DNA of 64,000 nucleotides, from assembly GCF_000368065.1 (NCBI RefSeq), contig NZ_KB851200.1:2411204-2475203 (forward strand), written 5' to 3'. The position numbers and the translations under genes were made by a program. Below are positions 51,809 to 61,149 of the stretch, piece by piece. Positions within the stretch are counted from its first letter, which is position 1. Each line of letters opens with the position of its first letter. Source of the stretch: Acinetobacter seifertii (GTDB lineage Bacteria; Pseudomonadota; Gammaproteobacteria; Pseudomonadales; Moraxellaceae). The notes beneath the pieces were generated by a model that had not been told where the DNA came from, did not search any database, and saw only the letters and a list, made by a program, of their open reading frames with translations.

Positions 51809-52081
51809 ATGAAAAGTACGACTCATCTATTAACAAATGATGGAAAACGCATTGCAAAACGTCTCGTTAACCATTGGAAACATAAGTTTGAAGTACAAGA
51901 AACTGAGCAAGACTTTAAAATCTTAATGCCTACAGCAACCATTACACTTGCACCTCAAACAGAGCAGTTAAATGTTGCTATTGATAGTCAGTTAGATGAC
52001 CATGACCACTTGGAAAAAGTTGTCCTTGATCATCTAAACCGCATGGCTCAACAAGAATTTGAGGTAGAATGGCAACACTAA
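51809..52081 (+). CDS. DUF2218 family protein
   Basis: A 90-aa protein with the DUF2218 pattern: an N-terminal KRLVNHWKHKFEV and the C-terminal HLEKVVLDHLNRMA. Family function unknown; it is sometimes found near siderophore or metal genes. The ATG at 51809 has GAGG upstream. It converges on the formylglutathione hydrolase gene with the stops touching. Confidence 0.85.
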   Translation: MKSTTHLLTNDGKRIAKRLVNHWKHKFEVQETEQDFKILMPTATITLAPQTEQLNVAIDSQLDDHDHLEKVVLDHLNRMAQQEFEVEWQH

Positions 52082-52927
52082 TTAGCCAGCGACCTTTTCT
52101 AATTGGATCGCATGGAACTGTAAGTGCTCATCCATAAAGGTCTGGATAAAGTAATAACCATGATCATAGCCAGTATGTTGTCTTAAAGTTAAAGGCTGTC
52201 CTACTTTTAAACATGCTTGCTTAAATTTTTCAGGGTGAAGTTGTTCATAAAATTGATCATCTAATCCCTGATCAACCAAAATTTCGCTAAAAACTGCACC
52301 ATTTTTTGAGACTAAAGCTGTGGCATCATGGTCCAACCAGCTCTCACGATCTGCGCCTAAATAATGGTTAAATGCTTTTTCGCCCCATGCACATTCGCTT
52401 GGTGCACAGATCGGTGCAAAAGCAGAAACTGACTTAAACTTTTCAGGATATTTAAAAGCCAAAGTTAATGCGCCGTGGCCACCCATAGAATGCCCAAAGA
52501 TACCAACTTGTTGAGCATTTACTGGAAAACTTTTCAAAATGAGTGGATATAACTCATCAATTAAATAACTTTCCATCTGATAATGTTCAGACCAAGGTGC
52601 TTGTGTGGCATTAATATAAAAGCCCGCACCTTGTCCTATATCCCAATTGTCACCTACTGCGACTTGTTCGCCACGAGGTGAAGTATCAGGCGTAATCAAT
52701 ATCAGACTAAGATGGGCTGCCATATGCTGCGCATGTGCTTTAATGGCAAAGGTTTCCTCAGTACACGTTAACCCAGCGAGATAAAACAAAGTTGAACAGG
52801 CTTTCCCTTCCAAAGCTGCTGGTGGTAAATAAACACCAAACTTAGTAGAGCCTTTTAATAATTGAGAATCAAACTGGTAAATGCGCTGCTCACCCTCAAA
52901 GCAACGGTTTTTTTGCAGGAGTTGCAT
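52082..52927 (-). CDS. fghA: S-formylglutathione hydrolase
   Basis: 281 aa, esterase D family. Splits S-formylglutathione to glutathione and formate in formaldehyde removal. The nucleophile is in GHSMGGHGAL; the Asp and His are in VDQGLDDQFY and GYDHGYYF. YLAGLTCTEETF is diagnostic. I start at the ATG at 52927 with GAGG upstream; it overlaps the end of the peptidase gene by 32 bases. No adjoining formaldehyde dehydrogenase gene is seen. Confidence 0.94.
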   Translation of the reverse strand: MQLLQKNRCFEGEQRIYQFDSQLLKGSTKFGVYLPPAALEGKACSTLFYLAGLTCTEETFAIKAHAQHMAAHLSLILITPDTSPRGEQVAVGDNWDIGQGAGFYINATQAPWSEHYQMESYLIDELYPLILKSFPVNAQQVGIFGHSMGGHGALTLAFKYPEKFKSVSAFAPICAPSECAWGEKAFNHYLGADRESWLDHDATALVSKNGAVFSEILVDQGLDDQFYEQLHPEKFKQACLKVGQPLTLRQHTGYDHGYYFIQTFMDEHLQFHAIQLEKVAG

Positions 52928-54347
52928 CGTTTTTAGCCTCTGTTTGTGTTTGAGCAATATTTACACTACCTGTACTTTGCTGTGGGAAAAGATATTTTTC
53001 CAACTGAGGTAGCATAAGTTCCATATTCTTACCAATCACCCATTGCGGTTCTGAAGGGTCTACACCTTGAGCCACTTCCCATTTGGTCACGGTTTGCTTG
53101 GCAGCATTAAACGAATCTTTCATAGAAGACTGCTCTCGCATCGCCAAGTCAAAGAAAGCTCGTCCAAAATAGGTGTAATCAGCTTCGTTATTACAACCAA
53201 AAGAAGTTTTGTCTGCCGCAGATGCCGTAATAATTAAAGTATCTGGTGACTGCAAAGCGGGAATGAAACTTCCTGAATAACAAGCAGAAATGACAATCAC
53301 GCGCCAACGAATACCAGCTTTATCGAGCGTTTCACGTAACCATTTCGGATCGACCTGTCCCAAATCTAGAGGAGCATTTTCAATTTCAAAATGGTTTTGC
53401 TCACCATGCGATGTCATGTATAAGAACAGCACATCACTATCACGGTTCATTTGTTGGCCCATACGGCGTAGAGCCAACTCTATACTGGTTTTAGATGCAA
53501 TCGGGATTTCGGTTCGGGTATCTGGGTTATTGACCAGCATCATTGAACGCCCAACTGTACCAAAACGCGTATCGAATTGTTCTTTAATACGAACTACTTC
53601 CGATTTAAAAACGTCTTGGTAACTATCGCCCGCAACACCCAAGAAATACCAATGACTTTTAGCTATCTCACCATATTGGACTTGTTCTAAAGCATCATGA
53701 AGTAACTTACTTTGTGCATAAAAAGCATCTTCGGCAAACGTCGGTGGGGAGTCTTCTACTTTCCAAATAGGCTGATCTTTTACTGAAAGTTGCCAGACCA
53801 CCATGGTCGCAATAGTCGCAACCATTACCAACGCCCGCTCCCACCAAGGCCATTTCAACTCACGTGAGAAAACCCAAATGACAGCTAAACTTTGCCACAC
53901 AAAAAGTGCCACAAATAGGCTTGGTAGAATACCGTTATAAATGGCATCGGGAATAAAGTTTAGATAACCGTTAGAACCCAAATATTGAATTAAACATTGA
54001 ATTAATAAAATATTGGTATCTAAAACCAGCCAGAGCAAAGCTGGAACTAACATCAAACGCGGCTGATTAATACGCTGTGATAGAAAAATACCAACAATAA
54101 GCGCGATAAAAGGCCAAAGTGCGTACCCAATTAAACCTTGCGAGTTGAAATCACCCGTTTGACCAGCAACAAGCCAGCTATAAAGTGAGTTGGTACATCC
54201 ACCTAATATTCCCCAAACAATAAGTTGAAGAATAGAAGGATGTACAATCTGTAAGGAACGTCTTGACCCCAAAAATAACCACATTCCGGCAAGCTGGTTA
54301 CTTTTAAAATCATGCCAAAAGTTAATGGAAGGTTTGAGATCAATCAT
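52896..54347 (-). CDS. membrane-anchored C13 (legumain/caspase-like) peptidase
   Basis: 483 aa. The first 190 residues hold four or five membrane helices; the rest is a periplasmic or cytosolic C13 peptidase domain. The His/Cys pair is in LFLYMTSHGEQNHF and VIVISACYSGSF, spaced as in legumain and caspase-like enzymes. Substrate unknown. The family is known from Acinetobacter and related proteobacteria. A Thr-rich tail overlaps the next gene. Confidence 0.9.
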   Translation of the reverse strand: MIDLKPSINFWHDFKSNQLAGMWLFLGSRRSLQIVHPSILQLIVWGILGGCTNSLYSWLVAGQTGDFNSQGLIGYALWPFIALIVGIFLSQRINQPRLMLVPALLWLVLDTNILLIQCLIQYLGSNGYLNFIPDAIYNGILPSLFVALFVWQSLAVIWVFSRELKWPWWERALVMVATIATMVVWQLSVKDQPIWKVEDSPPTFAEDAFYAQSKLLHDALEQVQYGEIAKSHWYFLGVAGDSYQDVFKSEVVRIKEQFDTRFGTVGRSMMLVNNPDTRTEIPIASKTSIELALRRMGQQMNRDSDVLFLYMTSHGEQNHFEIENAPLDLGQVDPKWLRETLDKAGIRWRVIVISACYSGSFIPALQSPDTLIITASAADKTSFGCNNEADYTYFGRAFFDLAMREQSSMKDSFNAAKQTVTKWEVAQGVDPSEPQWVIGKNMELMLPQLEKYLFPQQSTGSVNIAQTQTEAKNDATPAKKPLL

Positions 54348-54483
54348 AAAAAGGTTTCAAAAATTTCGTTTTTGTCAGGCACCATAAGTGTATGCCTGCT
54401 AAGAATTTTAGCAATCATGCTTTTGAACTATATCACATATATTTGTGCATTATTCAAGCAATAAAACTTAACCTTACATAAGC

Positions 54484-55275
54484 TTACTGAAAGTAAGCAT
54501 CAAAACGACAAGCATCTCCCTGCCACTGATGGGCTGGCTCTTGATTTGCTAAAAAAATCGCATGTCGTGGCCGTTTCACAATCACACGCTTGGCAACTTT
54601 CTTGGCTAACTCAAGCAAATTATCACCTAAATCCATTTCACCATCTTCTGGTAAAAGTAAATGCAAAAGCTGCATCTGCTTTTTGACTTGGGCTTGTTTT
54701 TTAATCGCTTGTTGGTTCTGGTCACGCTGTGGAAACATCGGGTCTAAATAAACCACATCAACCGTTTTTGCTTCTTGATCTAATTGCTGTAAATAGCTTG
54801 CAGAGTCAGCAAACACCAGTTGAATACGATCTATAAACTGATTTAAAAATGGATCACGCTGTGCTTGAGCTTTTGAATCTTCAAGTAAAGTAAATAAAAT
54901 CGGATGGCGTTCAACAAGCTGAATTTGAGCACCTAAATACGCCATGAGTAAGCTGTCGTGACCTAAACCTGCTGTTGCGTCTACAAGTATTGGTTTTTCA
55001 CCCAGCTGACAAGCTCGAGCAATCATTTCTGATTTAAGACTGGCACGTTTTAAACGCGGAATTTCCGCTTTCCAGTCAGGCTGCATTTTCATGCCATTTG
55101 CAGATAACCAAAGTCCGTTTTGATCTACACAAAGTGCTAAGTCCGGGTTTAAACGTAAAAAACGAGCATTGAGCTTTTCAATGGGTTGTAAGTCGGTAGT
55201 CACGCCTCTAGAACAAAGCACAGCTTGGTAGTGCTGTGCTTGCTCTTGAAAATCTACTTCAAAATATATATGCAT
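54484..55275 (-). CDS. rsmJ: 16S rRNA m2G1516 methyltransferase
   Basis: 263 aa. Methylates G1516 of 16S rRNA. AdoMet motif [18 protein letters not shown] at about 97-114, and [13 protein letters not shown] (the DPMF catalytic loop) are those of Rsm[15 protein letters not shown] near the end is also conserved. Eleven bases after tsaB and probably co-transcribed. Confidence 0.94.
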   Translation of the reverse strand: MHIYFEVDFQEQAQHYQAVLCSRGVTTDLQPIEKLNARFLRLNPDLALCVDQNGLWLSANGMKMQPDWKAEIPRLKRASLKSEMIARACQLGEKPILVDATAGLGHDSLLMAYLGAQIQLVERHPILFTLLEDSKAQAQRDPFLNQFIDRIQLVFADSASYLQQLDQEAKTVDVVYLDPMFPQRDQNQQAIKKQAQVKKQMQLLHLLLPEDGEMDLGDNLLELAKKVAKRVIVKRPRHAIFLANQEPAHQWQGDACRFDAYFQ

Positions 55276-55286
55276 GAGTACTGCCT

Positions 55287-55952
55287 TTACTTTGCTTTAC
55301 CCTGATCCGCTATTTTTTTCCATGCATCATCACGCAAGTAAACCGGTAAAGCATGTTCTGCATCAACCCACTGTTTTTGAGCAGCATAGACACGTGCAAT
55401 CGAAGCAATGTCTTGTGCAGTAGCAGTGATAGTTTGATGCTCTGCATCGGCTTGAAGAAGCTTAGCACCTGAACCGATTAAGCAATGCTTTGCATAAGCA
55501 GCGGCTTGCTCGTAGCTCATTAATTTTTCTTCATCAATACACTGCATGATGCCTTGTTCGTTTAGAACAAAACTTGCAATGTAAACTTCATTCATACGGG
55601 CATCGAGTACTGCAGTCACCTGCTCTAAGCCTTCAAGGCGATAAGCCGCTTGCGCGAGAGCTTGCAAGGTAGAAACAGGAACCACAGGTAAATCTTGTGA
55701 CCACGCTAAAGCCTGAGCAACAGCAGCATTAATTCGAACACCACTAAAAGAACCCGGCCCCCGGCTAAAGGCAATTGCATCTAAACCAGCAATTTCTAGT
55801 GCAGTTTGCTGTAAGCCCTGCTCAATCATTGGCAAAATAGTCTGGGTTTGTGCTTTCGCTCGCGTATCGAGTTGGAAAAAGAGTTCTTGGGTTTCATCAA
55901 TTAATGAAATGGAACATTGCTCATTTGCAGTTTCCAACGCCAGCAGTTTCAT
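55287..55952 (-). CDS. tsaB: tRNA t6A threonylcarbamoyl transferase component TsaB
   Basis: 221 aa. Scaffold of the TsaBDE complex that makes t6A37 on t[19 protein letters not shown] at the start, [17 protein letters not shown], and [10 protein letters not shown] are TsaB signatures. I start at the ATG at 55952 (AAGG upstream); a TTG two codons earlier is unlikely. Confidence 0.94.
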   Translation of the reverse strand: MKLLALETANEQCSISLIDETQELFFQLDTRAKAQTQTILPMIEQGLQQTALEIAGLDAIAFSRGPGSFSGVRINAAVAQALAWSQDLPVVPVSTLQALAQAAYRLEGLEQVTAVLDARMNEVYIASFVLNEQGIMQCIDEEKLMSYEQAAAYAKHCLIGSGAKLLQADAEHQTITATAQDIASIARVYAAQKQWVDAEHALPVYLRDDAWKKIADQGKAK

Positions 55953-56043
55953 GCACAACCTTAGTATTCAATTAGTTTAAAAACGGAAGTTATGATACCC
56001 CACTCGGCCCTGATAGGCGAGTTGTTCCTATCTAAATAAAAAC

Positions 56044-56061
56044 GCCAAGCGAGTGCTTGGC
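56044..56061 (-). terminator. terminator between the carbonic-anhydrase-like gene and tsaB
   Basis: GCCAAGC pairs with GCTTGGC around GAGT, with T-rich sequence next on the minus strand. It lies 24 bases past the stop codon of the gamma-carbonic-anhydrase gene if read on the plus side, and ends leftward transcription from that gene before tsaB. Confidence 0.7.
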
Positions 56062-56084
56062 ATTGAAAATATCTTACTGAAAAT

Positions 56085-56615
56085 TTAAAAGTGAAATTCT
56101 TTTAAATCTGTATAGCTTTTAAAGTGCTCAGCATAATGTAGTGCACTTAAGCGTATTTTTGCAGCGCCTTCTTCATCTAGAGTTTTGACAATTTTACCAG
56201 GTGAGCCCATCACCACTGAATTATCTGGAATCACCTTCCCTTCAGGAATTAAAGCATTAGCACCAATAATACAGTTTTTACCAATTACAGCTCGATTTAA
56301 AATGACAGCGTTCATACCAATCAGGCTATTATCACCAATCGTACAACCATGCAGCATGACTTTATGACCGACTGTGACATATTCACCAATGTTCAACTCA
56401 AGACCTGCATCGGTATGTAATACCGAGTTTTCTTGAATATTAGAAAAATTACCAATCCGAACAACACAGTTATCAGCACGTACTACCGCACCAAACCAAA
56501 TACTGACCTGACGACCTAATTCCACTTGTCCAATGAGCGTTGCTGTTGGAGCAACCCAGCCATCCCATGGTTCATGTAATGCTTTTGGGTGCTGTCCTTG
56601 ATAGCTATACATCAT
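56085..56615 (-). CDS. gamma-carbonic-anhydrase-like hexapeptide protein
   Basis: 176 aa left-handed beta-helix with hexapeptide repeats (IGQVELGRQVSIWFGAVVRAD, IGNFSNIQENSVLHTD). The His residues that bind metal in gamma carbonic anhydrases are in QENSVLHTD and VGHKVMLHGC. Similar to YrdA/PaaY proteins; real activity is uncertain. Cytosolic trimer expected. Confidence 0.9.
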   Translation of the reverse strand: MMYSYQGQHPKALHEPWDGWVAPTATLIGQVELGRQVSIWFGAVVRADNCVVRIGNFSNIQENSVLHTDAGLELNIGEYVTVGHKVMLHGCTIGDNSLIGMNAVILNRAVIGKNCIIGANALIPEGKVIPDNSVVMGSPGKIVKTLDEEGAAKIRLSALHYAEHFKSYTDLKEFHF

Positions 56616-56634
56616 AATTTATCAATCCTGATCT

Positions 56635-57252
56635 TTATTTTTTATGAGAAAATTTTGGCATTCCAAACGTTGGTGAGTTGAGTAAAAATGGCCATTCCTT
56701 TTGATAGCCTAAACCATATTTAAATAGAGCTACCAACATACGCGCAGTTAAGCCCCAGATAATTTCATTATCAATCTGTAAGCTTGGAAAATACAAAGAC
56801 TGATGGGCATATCGAACTTCATAGGGTGTCGGACGCGTCTCTATAAGTTGCTGTAATGGCACAAAGAAAATTCGATCAATTTCAGTAGGCTGAGGTATTA
56901 AGTGAACCTCTGGTGGAATAAGCCCAACAATTGGCTTTACAGACAAACCACTTCTTGCGCGCTGCATTGGCAAATCACCTAACAACTGTACATCAAACGG
57001 GTTTAAAGCTGTCTCTTCTTGAGCTTCTCTTAGCGCTACAACAATATTACTGGTATCACTGGGGTCACGCTTTCCACCCGGAAAAGAAACCTCCCCCGCA
57101 TGGTTGTTCATATGTATTGAACGACGTGTAAGCAGTACCTTAGGATTATTTTCATTTGTAATCGCAATTAGTACTGCAGCTTGTGCTTCTTGTATGCGGG
57201 TGGAAAAGCGCAATCTTTGCTGTAACTTTTGTGTTAGCAAGTGCTCTTCCAT
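56635..57252 (-). CDS. nudL: Nudix hydrolase, CoA pyrophosphatase type
   Basis: 205 aa. The UPF0035/CoA-pyrophosphatase pattern is LLTRRSIHMNNHAGEVSFPGGKRD followed by ALREAQEETAL, in which the first Glu of the Nudix box is replaced as usual in this group. It probably splits CoA to phosphopantetheine and ADP. I start at the ATG at 57252 (AAAGGT upstream). Confidence 0.88.
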   Translation of the reverse strand: MEEHLLTQKLQQRLRFSTRIQEAQAAVLIAITNENNPKVLLTRRSIHMNNHAGEVSFPGGKRDPSDTSNIVVALREAQEETALNPFDVQLLGDLPMQRARSGLSVKPIVGLIPPEVHLIPQPTEIDRIFFVPLQQLIETRPTPYEVRYAHQSLYFPSLQIDNEIIWGLTARMLVALFKYGLGYQKEWPFLLNSPTFGMPKFSHKK

Positions 57253-57366
57253 ACCTTTCACCTATTATTCTGTCTCTCTTTTCATCATATCTGAAAATAA
57301 AACTTAGGGAATAGAGTTGATGCGTAAGTCTAAAAATTCAGTTATGCTGAGTCATCTCTATACTCG

Positions 57367-57924
57367 ATGATAATTATGAGTTTCTGTGTAGCGTGTGGGC
57401 ATAAAACCGAACAAAAAATTCCTTTAGGTGATCATAAAGTACGCCGTGTTTGTACTCATTGTGGCAATATTCACTATGAAAACCCCAAAGTAATCTGCGG
57501 TGCCTTAGCGTTATGGGAAGACAAAGTACTACTCTGTCGTCGAGCTATCGAACCTCGTTATGGTTTATGGACATTGCCTGCTGGCTATATGGAACTGTTC
57601 GAAACTATGGAACAAGGTGCGGCACGTGAAACACGTGAAGAAGCAGAAGCGGAGATTGAAATAGAACAACTCTATTGTATGTACAATATTCCTCGTATTG
57701 GGCAAATTTATGTACTTTTTAAAGCGCAGTTAAAAGATGGAGTTTTTGGTGCAGGTGAAGAAAGTATAGAAAGTCGCCTGTTTGAAGAGCATGAAATTCC
57801 ATGGGGAGAGCTAGCTTTCCCGAGTGTCGAACACACACTCAAACATTATTTTGAAGATCGTAAAAAACAAGTTTTTCCAACGCACCTAGAAACGCTAGGC
57901 ACTCGTTTAGACCATACAGGCTAA
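57367..57924 (+). CDS. Nudix hydrolase with N-terminal zinc ribbon
   Basis: 185 aa. The first 30 residues hold a CXXC...CXXC zinc ribbon (FCVACG, VCTHCG); the Nudix box AGYMELFETMEQGAARETREEAEA follows at about 73-96. This matches the NudC-like/ADP-ribose-type small Nudix proteins; substrate unknown. The ATG at 57376 is an alternative start. Confidence 0.9.
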   Translation: MIIMSFCVACGHKTEQKIPLGDHKVRRVCTHCGNIHYENPKVICGALALWEDKVLLCRRAIEPRYGLWTLPAGYMELFETMEQGAARETREEAEAEIEIEQLYCMYNIPRIGQIYVLFKAQLKDGVFGAGEESIESRLFEEHEIPWGELAFPSVEHTLKHYFEDRKKQVFPTHLETLGTRLDHTG

Positions 57925-57940
57925 TAAATTCAATAATAAA

Positions 57941-57966
57941 AAGACCGCTTTTGCGGTCTTTTTTTT
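57941..57966. terminator. terminator after the Nudix gene
   Basis: AAGACCGC-TTTT-GCGGTCTT stem followed by a T run; the A run before it makes it work on both strands, also ending the fil-type operon. Confidence 0.85.
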
Positions 57967-57973
57967 CAGGTTC

Positions 57974-59899
57974 TTATTTTGTCTTAATTTGATAACAATC
58001 AGCCGTCCGAATCGTTATCGTCCCACTCATTCTCTGAGCTAAAGCTTTATCATCTTCTGTAGGAGCAGGGCTCACATCCTTAATATTATTATAGACTCGT
58101 TGATAGAAGGCATATGGATTTAACCACGAAACTGTCTTGTTATCATAAGTTGTAAGGTTAATGCCATTTACCTGTCCTTGTAATAAGTTAGCAACGTTAA
58201 TTTTTGCCCCACTTACAATTAAGGTTTGACTACCAGTTGCAGTAGTACCTTGAACAACGTTCGAGTTTAACCCCGCCAAAATACCATTGAGATTGCCTAG
58301 CTTCGGTTCAGCAAAAATCATTTTTACTGTAATTGATTTATCATTTGAAGCAGACTCAGTACCACCTGTTGTTCCTATGCGGTACTGTTGAACGCCATTG
58401 TTATCAATTAAAGTATTATCTGAAACCACACCGCACTGACCAGACATATCCGTTGCTGTTGCATTAGGTTTAATATCAGTACGAATATCACCATTTTCAT
58501 CAATCACAATACCTAAATCGATTGGTGAAATTCCAGCGGTATCAAATTTAATATTTAAAGTACCATATAACGGGAAAATATAAGTTTGCCCAGCGCTCAC
58601 ATTTTTAGAAGTTCTGAAGATATCTTTTGCAAGATAACTTGCTGGAGTCACTTTATAGATATCTAGAGAACCATTATAGTTTTGATTGCCTATACTTTGA
58701 CGCCAAAGCGCATAGTGCTGAGGATTTGGTGTTTTACTATTTATTGCCCCTAAATACAAACTTTCACGACCAGCAATAAATGAATCATTTAATAATTTAC
58801 CTTGATAAATCAGTAAATCTTCACTGGTATTAGCTGAAGCTTTTAAATGGAATGGTTGTGTTGACTTAATCTCAGCTTGTAATGGATCAAGCCATGTGGT
58901 TTGAGCATTTGCTGTAAGTTGAGCTGGCTTAGATTTAGTTAATACTTCCATAACAGCTGTAACTGTTGAATTATTTGTAGTCGTGCTCGTACCTTTCCAC
59001 TGTAAGCCATAACCAAATGTATAGCCTTGACGATCTGAAAGTAAGAATAAATTACCTATAACATGCTGCGTATTAGCAGCATTTTTTGGACAATCGGCTA
59101 AATTAGCTAAATTACATCCATAAAAATTTTCTGAAATTAAGTTTGGTTGAGCTAAGGTCAAGTAATCCGACTGATATAAACCAACTAAACTTAAATGAGC
59201 CAATTGCGTTACTAGAGCAAAAGCTTGATTATTATCAATCTGACTAACATCTAACCAAGGTTTCAAAATACCAGCGTATGCACCACTTTTCCATTCAGTA
59301 GCAGTAATATTTTGAAGTACAACATTTAATGTGTTTTTCTTATCTTCTGTAACTTGAGTTGGCTGTATATCCCCAATTACATTATCACCACGTTCTAAAC
59401 CAACGCTTTGAAAAAGTTTAACCAAAGCCATGGCTACACCGATGGTTGGATCATCTTGACTTAATGAAACTGGTGCAACACCCGTTAAAGCTGTTGCCAT
59501 ATCCATAATTTTCAAACGTGGTGGAACAACTACCTTAATTTTTGAAATGTTATCTAAGCTGACAGAACCCAAGTCAATTTTAGTTTTTGTTTGAGTACCT
59601 TGTAAAAAGAAGTTTGCTGTATCACCAAGTTTACATGTACCCACAACACTATTGCCTGATGCTTTAGTGACAAAACTCTGATTTGCAACACTACTACAGG
59701 TAAAATTAAGGCCAGCAACCGGATAATCGAGTGAAAACTGTAAGCAGTCACTATTTGATGCATCACAACTTCCGTTTGCATTTGAACTACCAGACCCACT
59801 TGTAGGATCTTCATTAATTGTTGAACTACCGCCACCACACCCATTCAACATGATTGCTAATGTGGTTAATGCAAAAGGCCATAATAATTTTTTATTCAT
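57974..59899 (-). CDS. filF: FilF-like lipoprotein
   Basis: 641 aa. The N-terminus MNKKLLWPFALTTLAIMLNGCGGGSS has a lipobox (LNGC), then a Ser/Asn-rich linker. The rest is beta-rich, with Cys pairs (CQFS, CTF). It ends with TGTITIRTADCYQIKTK. I take it as FilF of the Acinetobacter fil cluster, named from putative fimbrial or envelope assembly; the name is from memory. Last gene of the operon. Confidence 0.7.
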   Translation of the reverse strand: MNKKLLWPFALTTLAIMLNGCGGGSSTINEDPTSGSGSSNANGSCDASNSDCLQFSLDYPVAGLNFTCSSVANQSFVTKASGNSVVGTCKLGDTANFFLQGTQTKTKIDLGSVSLDNISKIKVVVPPRLKIMDMATALTGVAPVSLSQDDPTIGVAMALVKLFQSVGLERGDNVIGDIQPTQVTEDKKNTLNVVLQNITATEWKSGAYAGILKPWLDVSQIDNNQAFALVTQLAHLSLVGLYQSDYLTLAQPNLISENFYGCNLANLADCPKNAANTQHVIGNLFLLSDRQGYTFGYGLQWKGTSTTTNNSTVTAVMEVLTKSKPAQLTANAQTTWLDPLQAEIKSTQPFHLKASANTSEDLLIYQGKLLNDSFIAGRESLYLGAINSKTPNPQHYALWRQSIGNQNYNGSLDIYKVTPASYLAKDIFRTSKNVSAGQTYIFPLYGTLNIKFDTAGISPIDLGIVIDENGDIRTDIKPNATATDMSGQCGVVSDNTLIDNNGVQQYRIGTTGGTESASNDKSITVKMIFAEPKLGNLNGILAGLNSNVVQGTTATGSQTLIVSGAKINVANLLQGQVNGINLTTYDNKTVSWLNPYAFYQRVYNNIKDVSPAPTEDDKALAQRMSGTITIRTADCYQIKTK

Positions 59900-59928
59900 T
59901 AGATACTCTACCCATTCTTACTTAATTT

Positions 59929-61149
59929 TTAGCGTAATACCGAAATTTGAATCTGTCCCTGATTAGATAATTCATGTTCCTCTACATCTACAGAGGAAGA
60001 TAAAGGAGTTAACATCATATAACGTGCATGAGGTGGTACTTTTAAAGTGCCCTGAATTGATGCATGTTGTAATATTGTAGAAGGATAAGACTTACTCTTA
60101 AAACCACTTGCTCCCTCTAAAATGCAACCTTTTTCATCTAAAAATATAGCTAAAGGCCAATAATAGAGAGGTGTCGAATTACTCGCTGCAAAAGACATCA
60201 GCTGTAAATGTTGTACAGATGGATCTAATTTTACCAACTCATATTCAAACTTTTCTTTTAATGGCTTTCGAGGCCATAAATTTACGTCTTTTTTATCACC
60301 AAGGACTTTGATTGACTTTTTGTAGCCTTGAACAAAACACTTATCTTGTTCAAAAGTCGTTTCTAGGTCTTTTTTAGATAGTCGTATATAAGTTGGCGCT
60401 AAAATAATTGCTGCTTGATCATCTTGAGATTGTTTATTGAAGAATTGTTCTAAAGTGGATTTACTCACCCCCTTTTTCCGTTCAATAAACTCTGTTCGCC
60501 CTAAACCATCGGGCATCACATAAAAGCGTTTTTTTCCTTCAAGATTAAATTCTTGATCTTCTAAATACTCATTATTTACATACTCTACGCCATCAACAGT
60601 CGTAAACTTAGATGGATCATTTGATAAATTTTGAGTAGAAATAGCTTGTGAAGTACTTGCTACAGATGGAGGAGTTTTAACTGGAGTACTTTGTTCTTTA
60701 ACAGTACTACTTTGCTTTTTAACTTCATTCTTCTGAGCTTCAGTAACCGTTACAGGACGCTCTGATGCAGTCGGTGCAGTCGGTGCAGTCGGTGCAGTCG
60801 GTGCAGTCGGTGCAGTCGGTGCAGTCGGTGCAGTCGGTGCAGTATTTAATTTTTTATTAACGTGTGGTTCAAACTTTTGAGGCACTTTTGAATTTTGAAT
60901 ATTTTCTTTAGGTGCTTCTTGAACAGGTTTAGCACCTACTCGCGGCTGTACAACTTGTTTCGGTGCTTCCACTCTAATATTTGATTGCTTCTGTTCGACT
61001 TTTTTAGTGGGTACAATCATTGGACGACCATCAGGACCAATGATTGTATAGAAACCATCTGCATACGATACAGAAATACTAGCTACCGCAATACATAAAG
61101 TCGAGATAGCAAATTTAGGTCGAAACATCGATTTATATTGTTTTACCAT
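59929..61149 (-). CDS. filE: FilE-like exported protein with Ala-Pro-Thr repeats
   Basis: 406 aa. A signal peptide (about 1-31) is followed by DGFYTIIGPDGRPMIVP, which I associate with FilE of Acinetobacter. Residues about 104-128 are eight Ala-Pro-Thr repeats, followed by a Thr/Gln-rich linker and a folded C-terminal domain (about 180-406) with a beta-rich end. Overlaps the FadL-like gene by seven bases. Function not established. Confidence 0.7.
   Translation of the reverse strand: MVKQYKSMFRPKFAISTLCIAVASISVSYADGFYTIIGPDGRPMIVPTKKVEQKQSNIRVEAPKQVVQPRVGAKPVQEAPKENIQNSKVPQKFEPHVNKKLNTAPTAPTAPTAPTAPTAPTAPTAPTASERPVTVTEAQKNEVKKQSSTVKEQSTPVKTPPSVASTSQAISTQNLSNDPSKFTTVDGVEYVNNEYLEDQEFNLEGKKRFYVMPDGLGRTEFIERKKGVSKSTLEQFFNKQSQDDQAAIILAPTYIRLSKKDLETTFEQDKCFVQGYKKSIKVLGDKKDVNLWPRKPLKEKFEYELVKLDPSVQHLQLMSFAASNSTPLYYWPLAIFLDEKGCILEGASGFKSKSYPSTILQHASIQGTLKVPPHARYMMLTPLSSSVDVEEHELSNQGQIQISVLR
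60766..60837 (-). repeat. 9-bp tandem repeat in filE
   Basis: Eight perfect copies of TGCAGTCGG (plus strand), plus a partial ninth. They code for the (Ala-Pro-Thr) run. The unit is a multiple of three, so copy-number changes keep frame but change the length of the linker. Confidence 0.9.
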
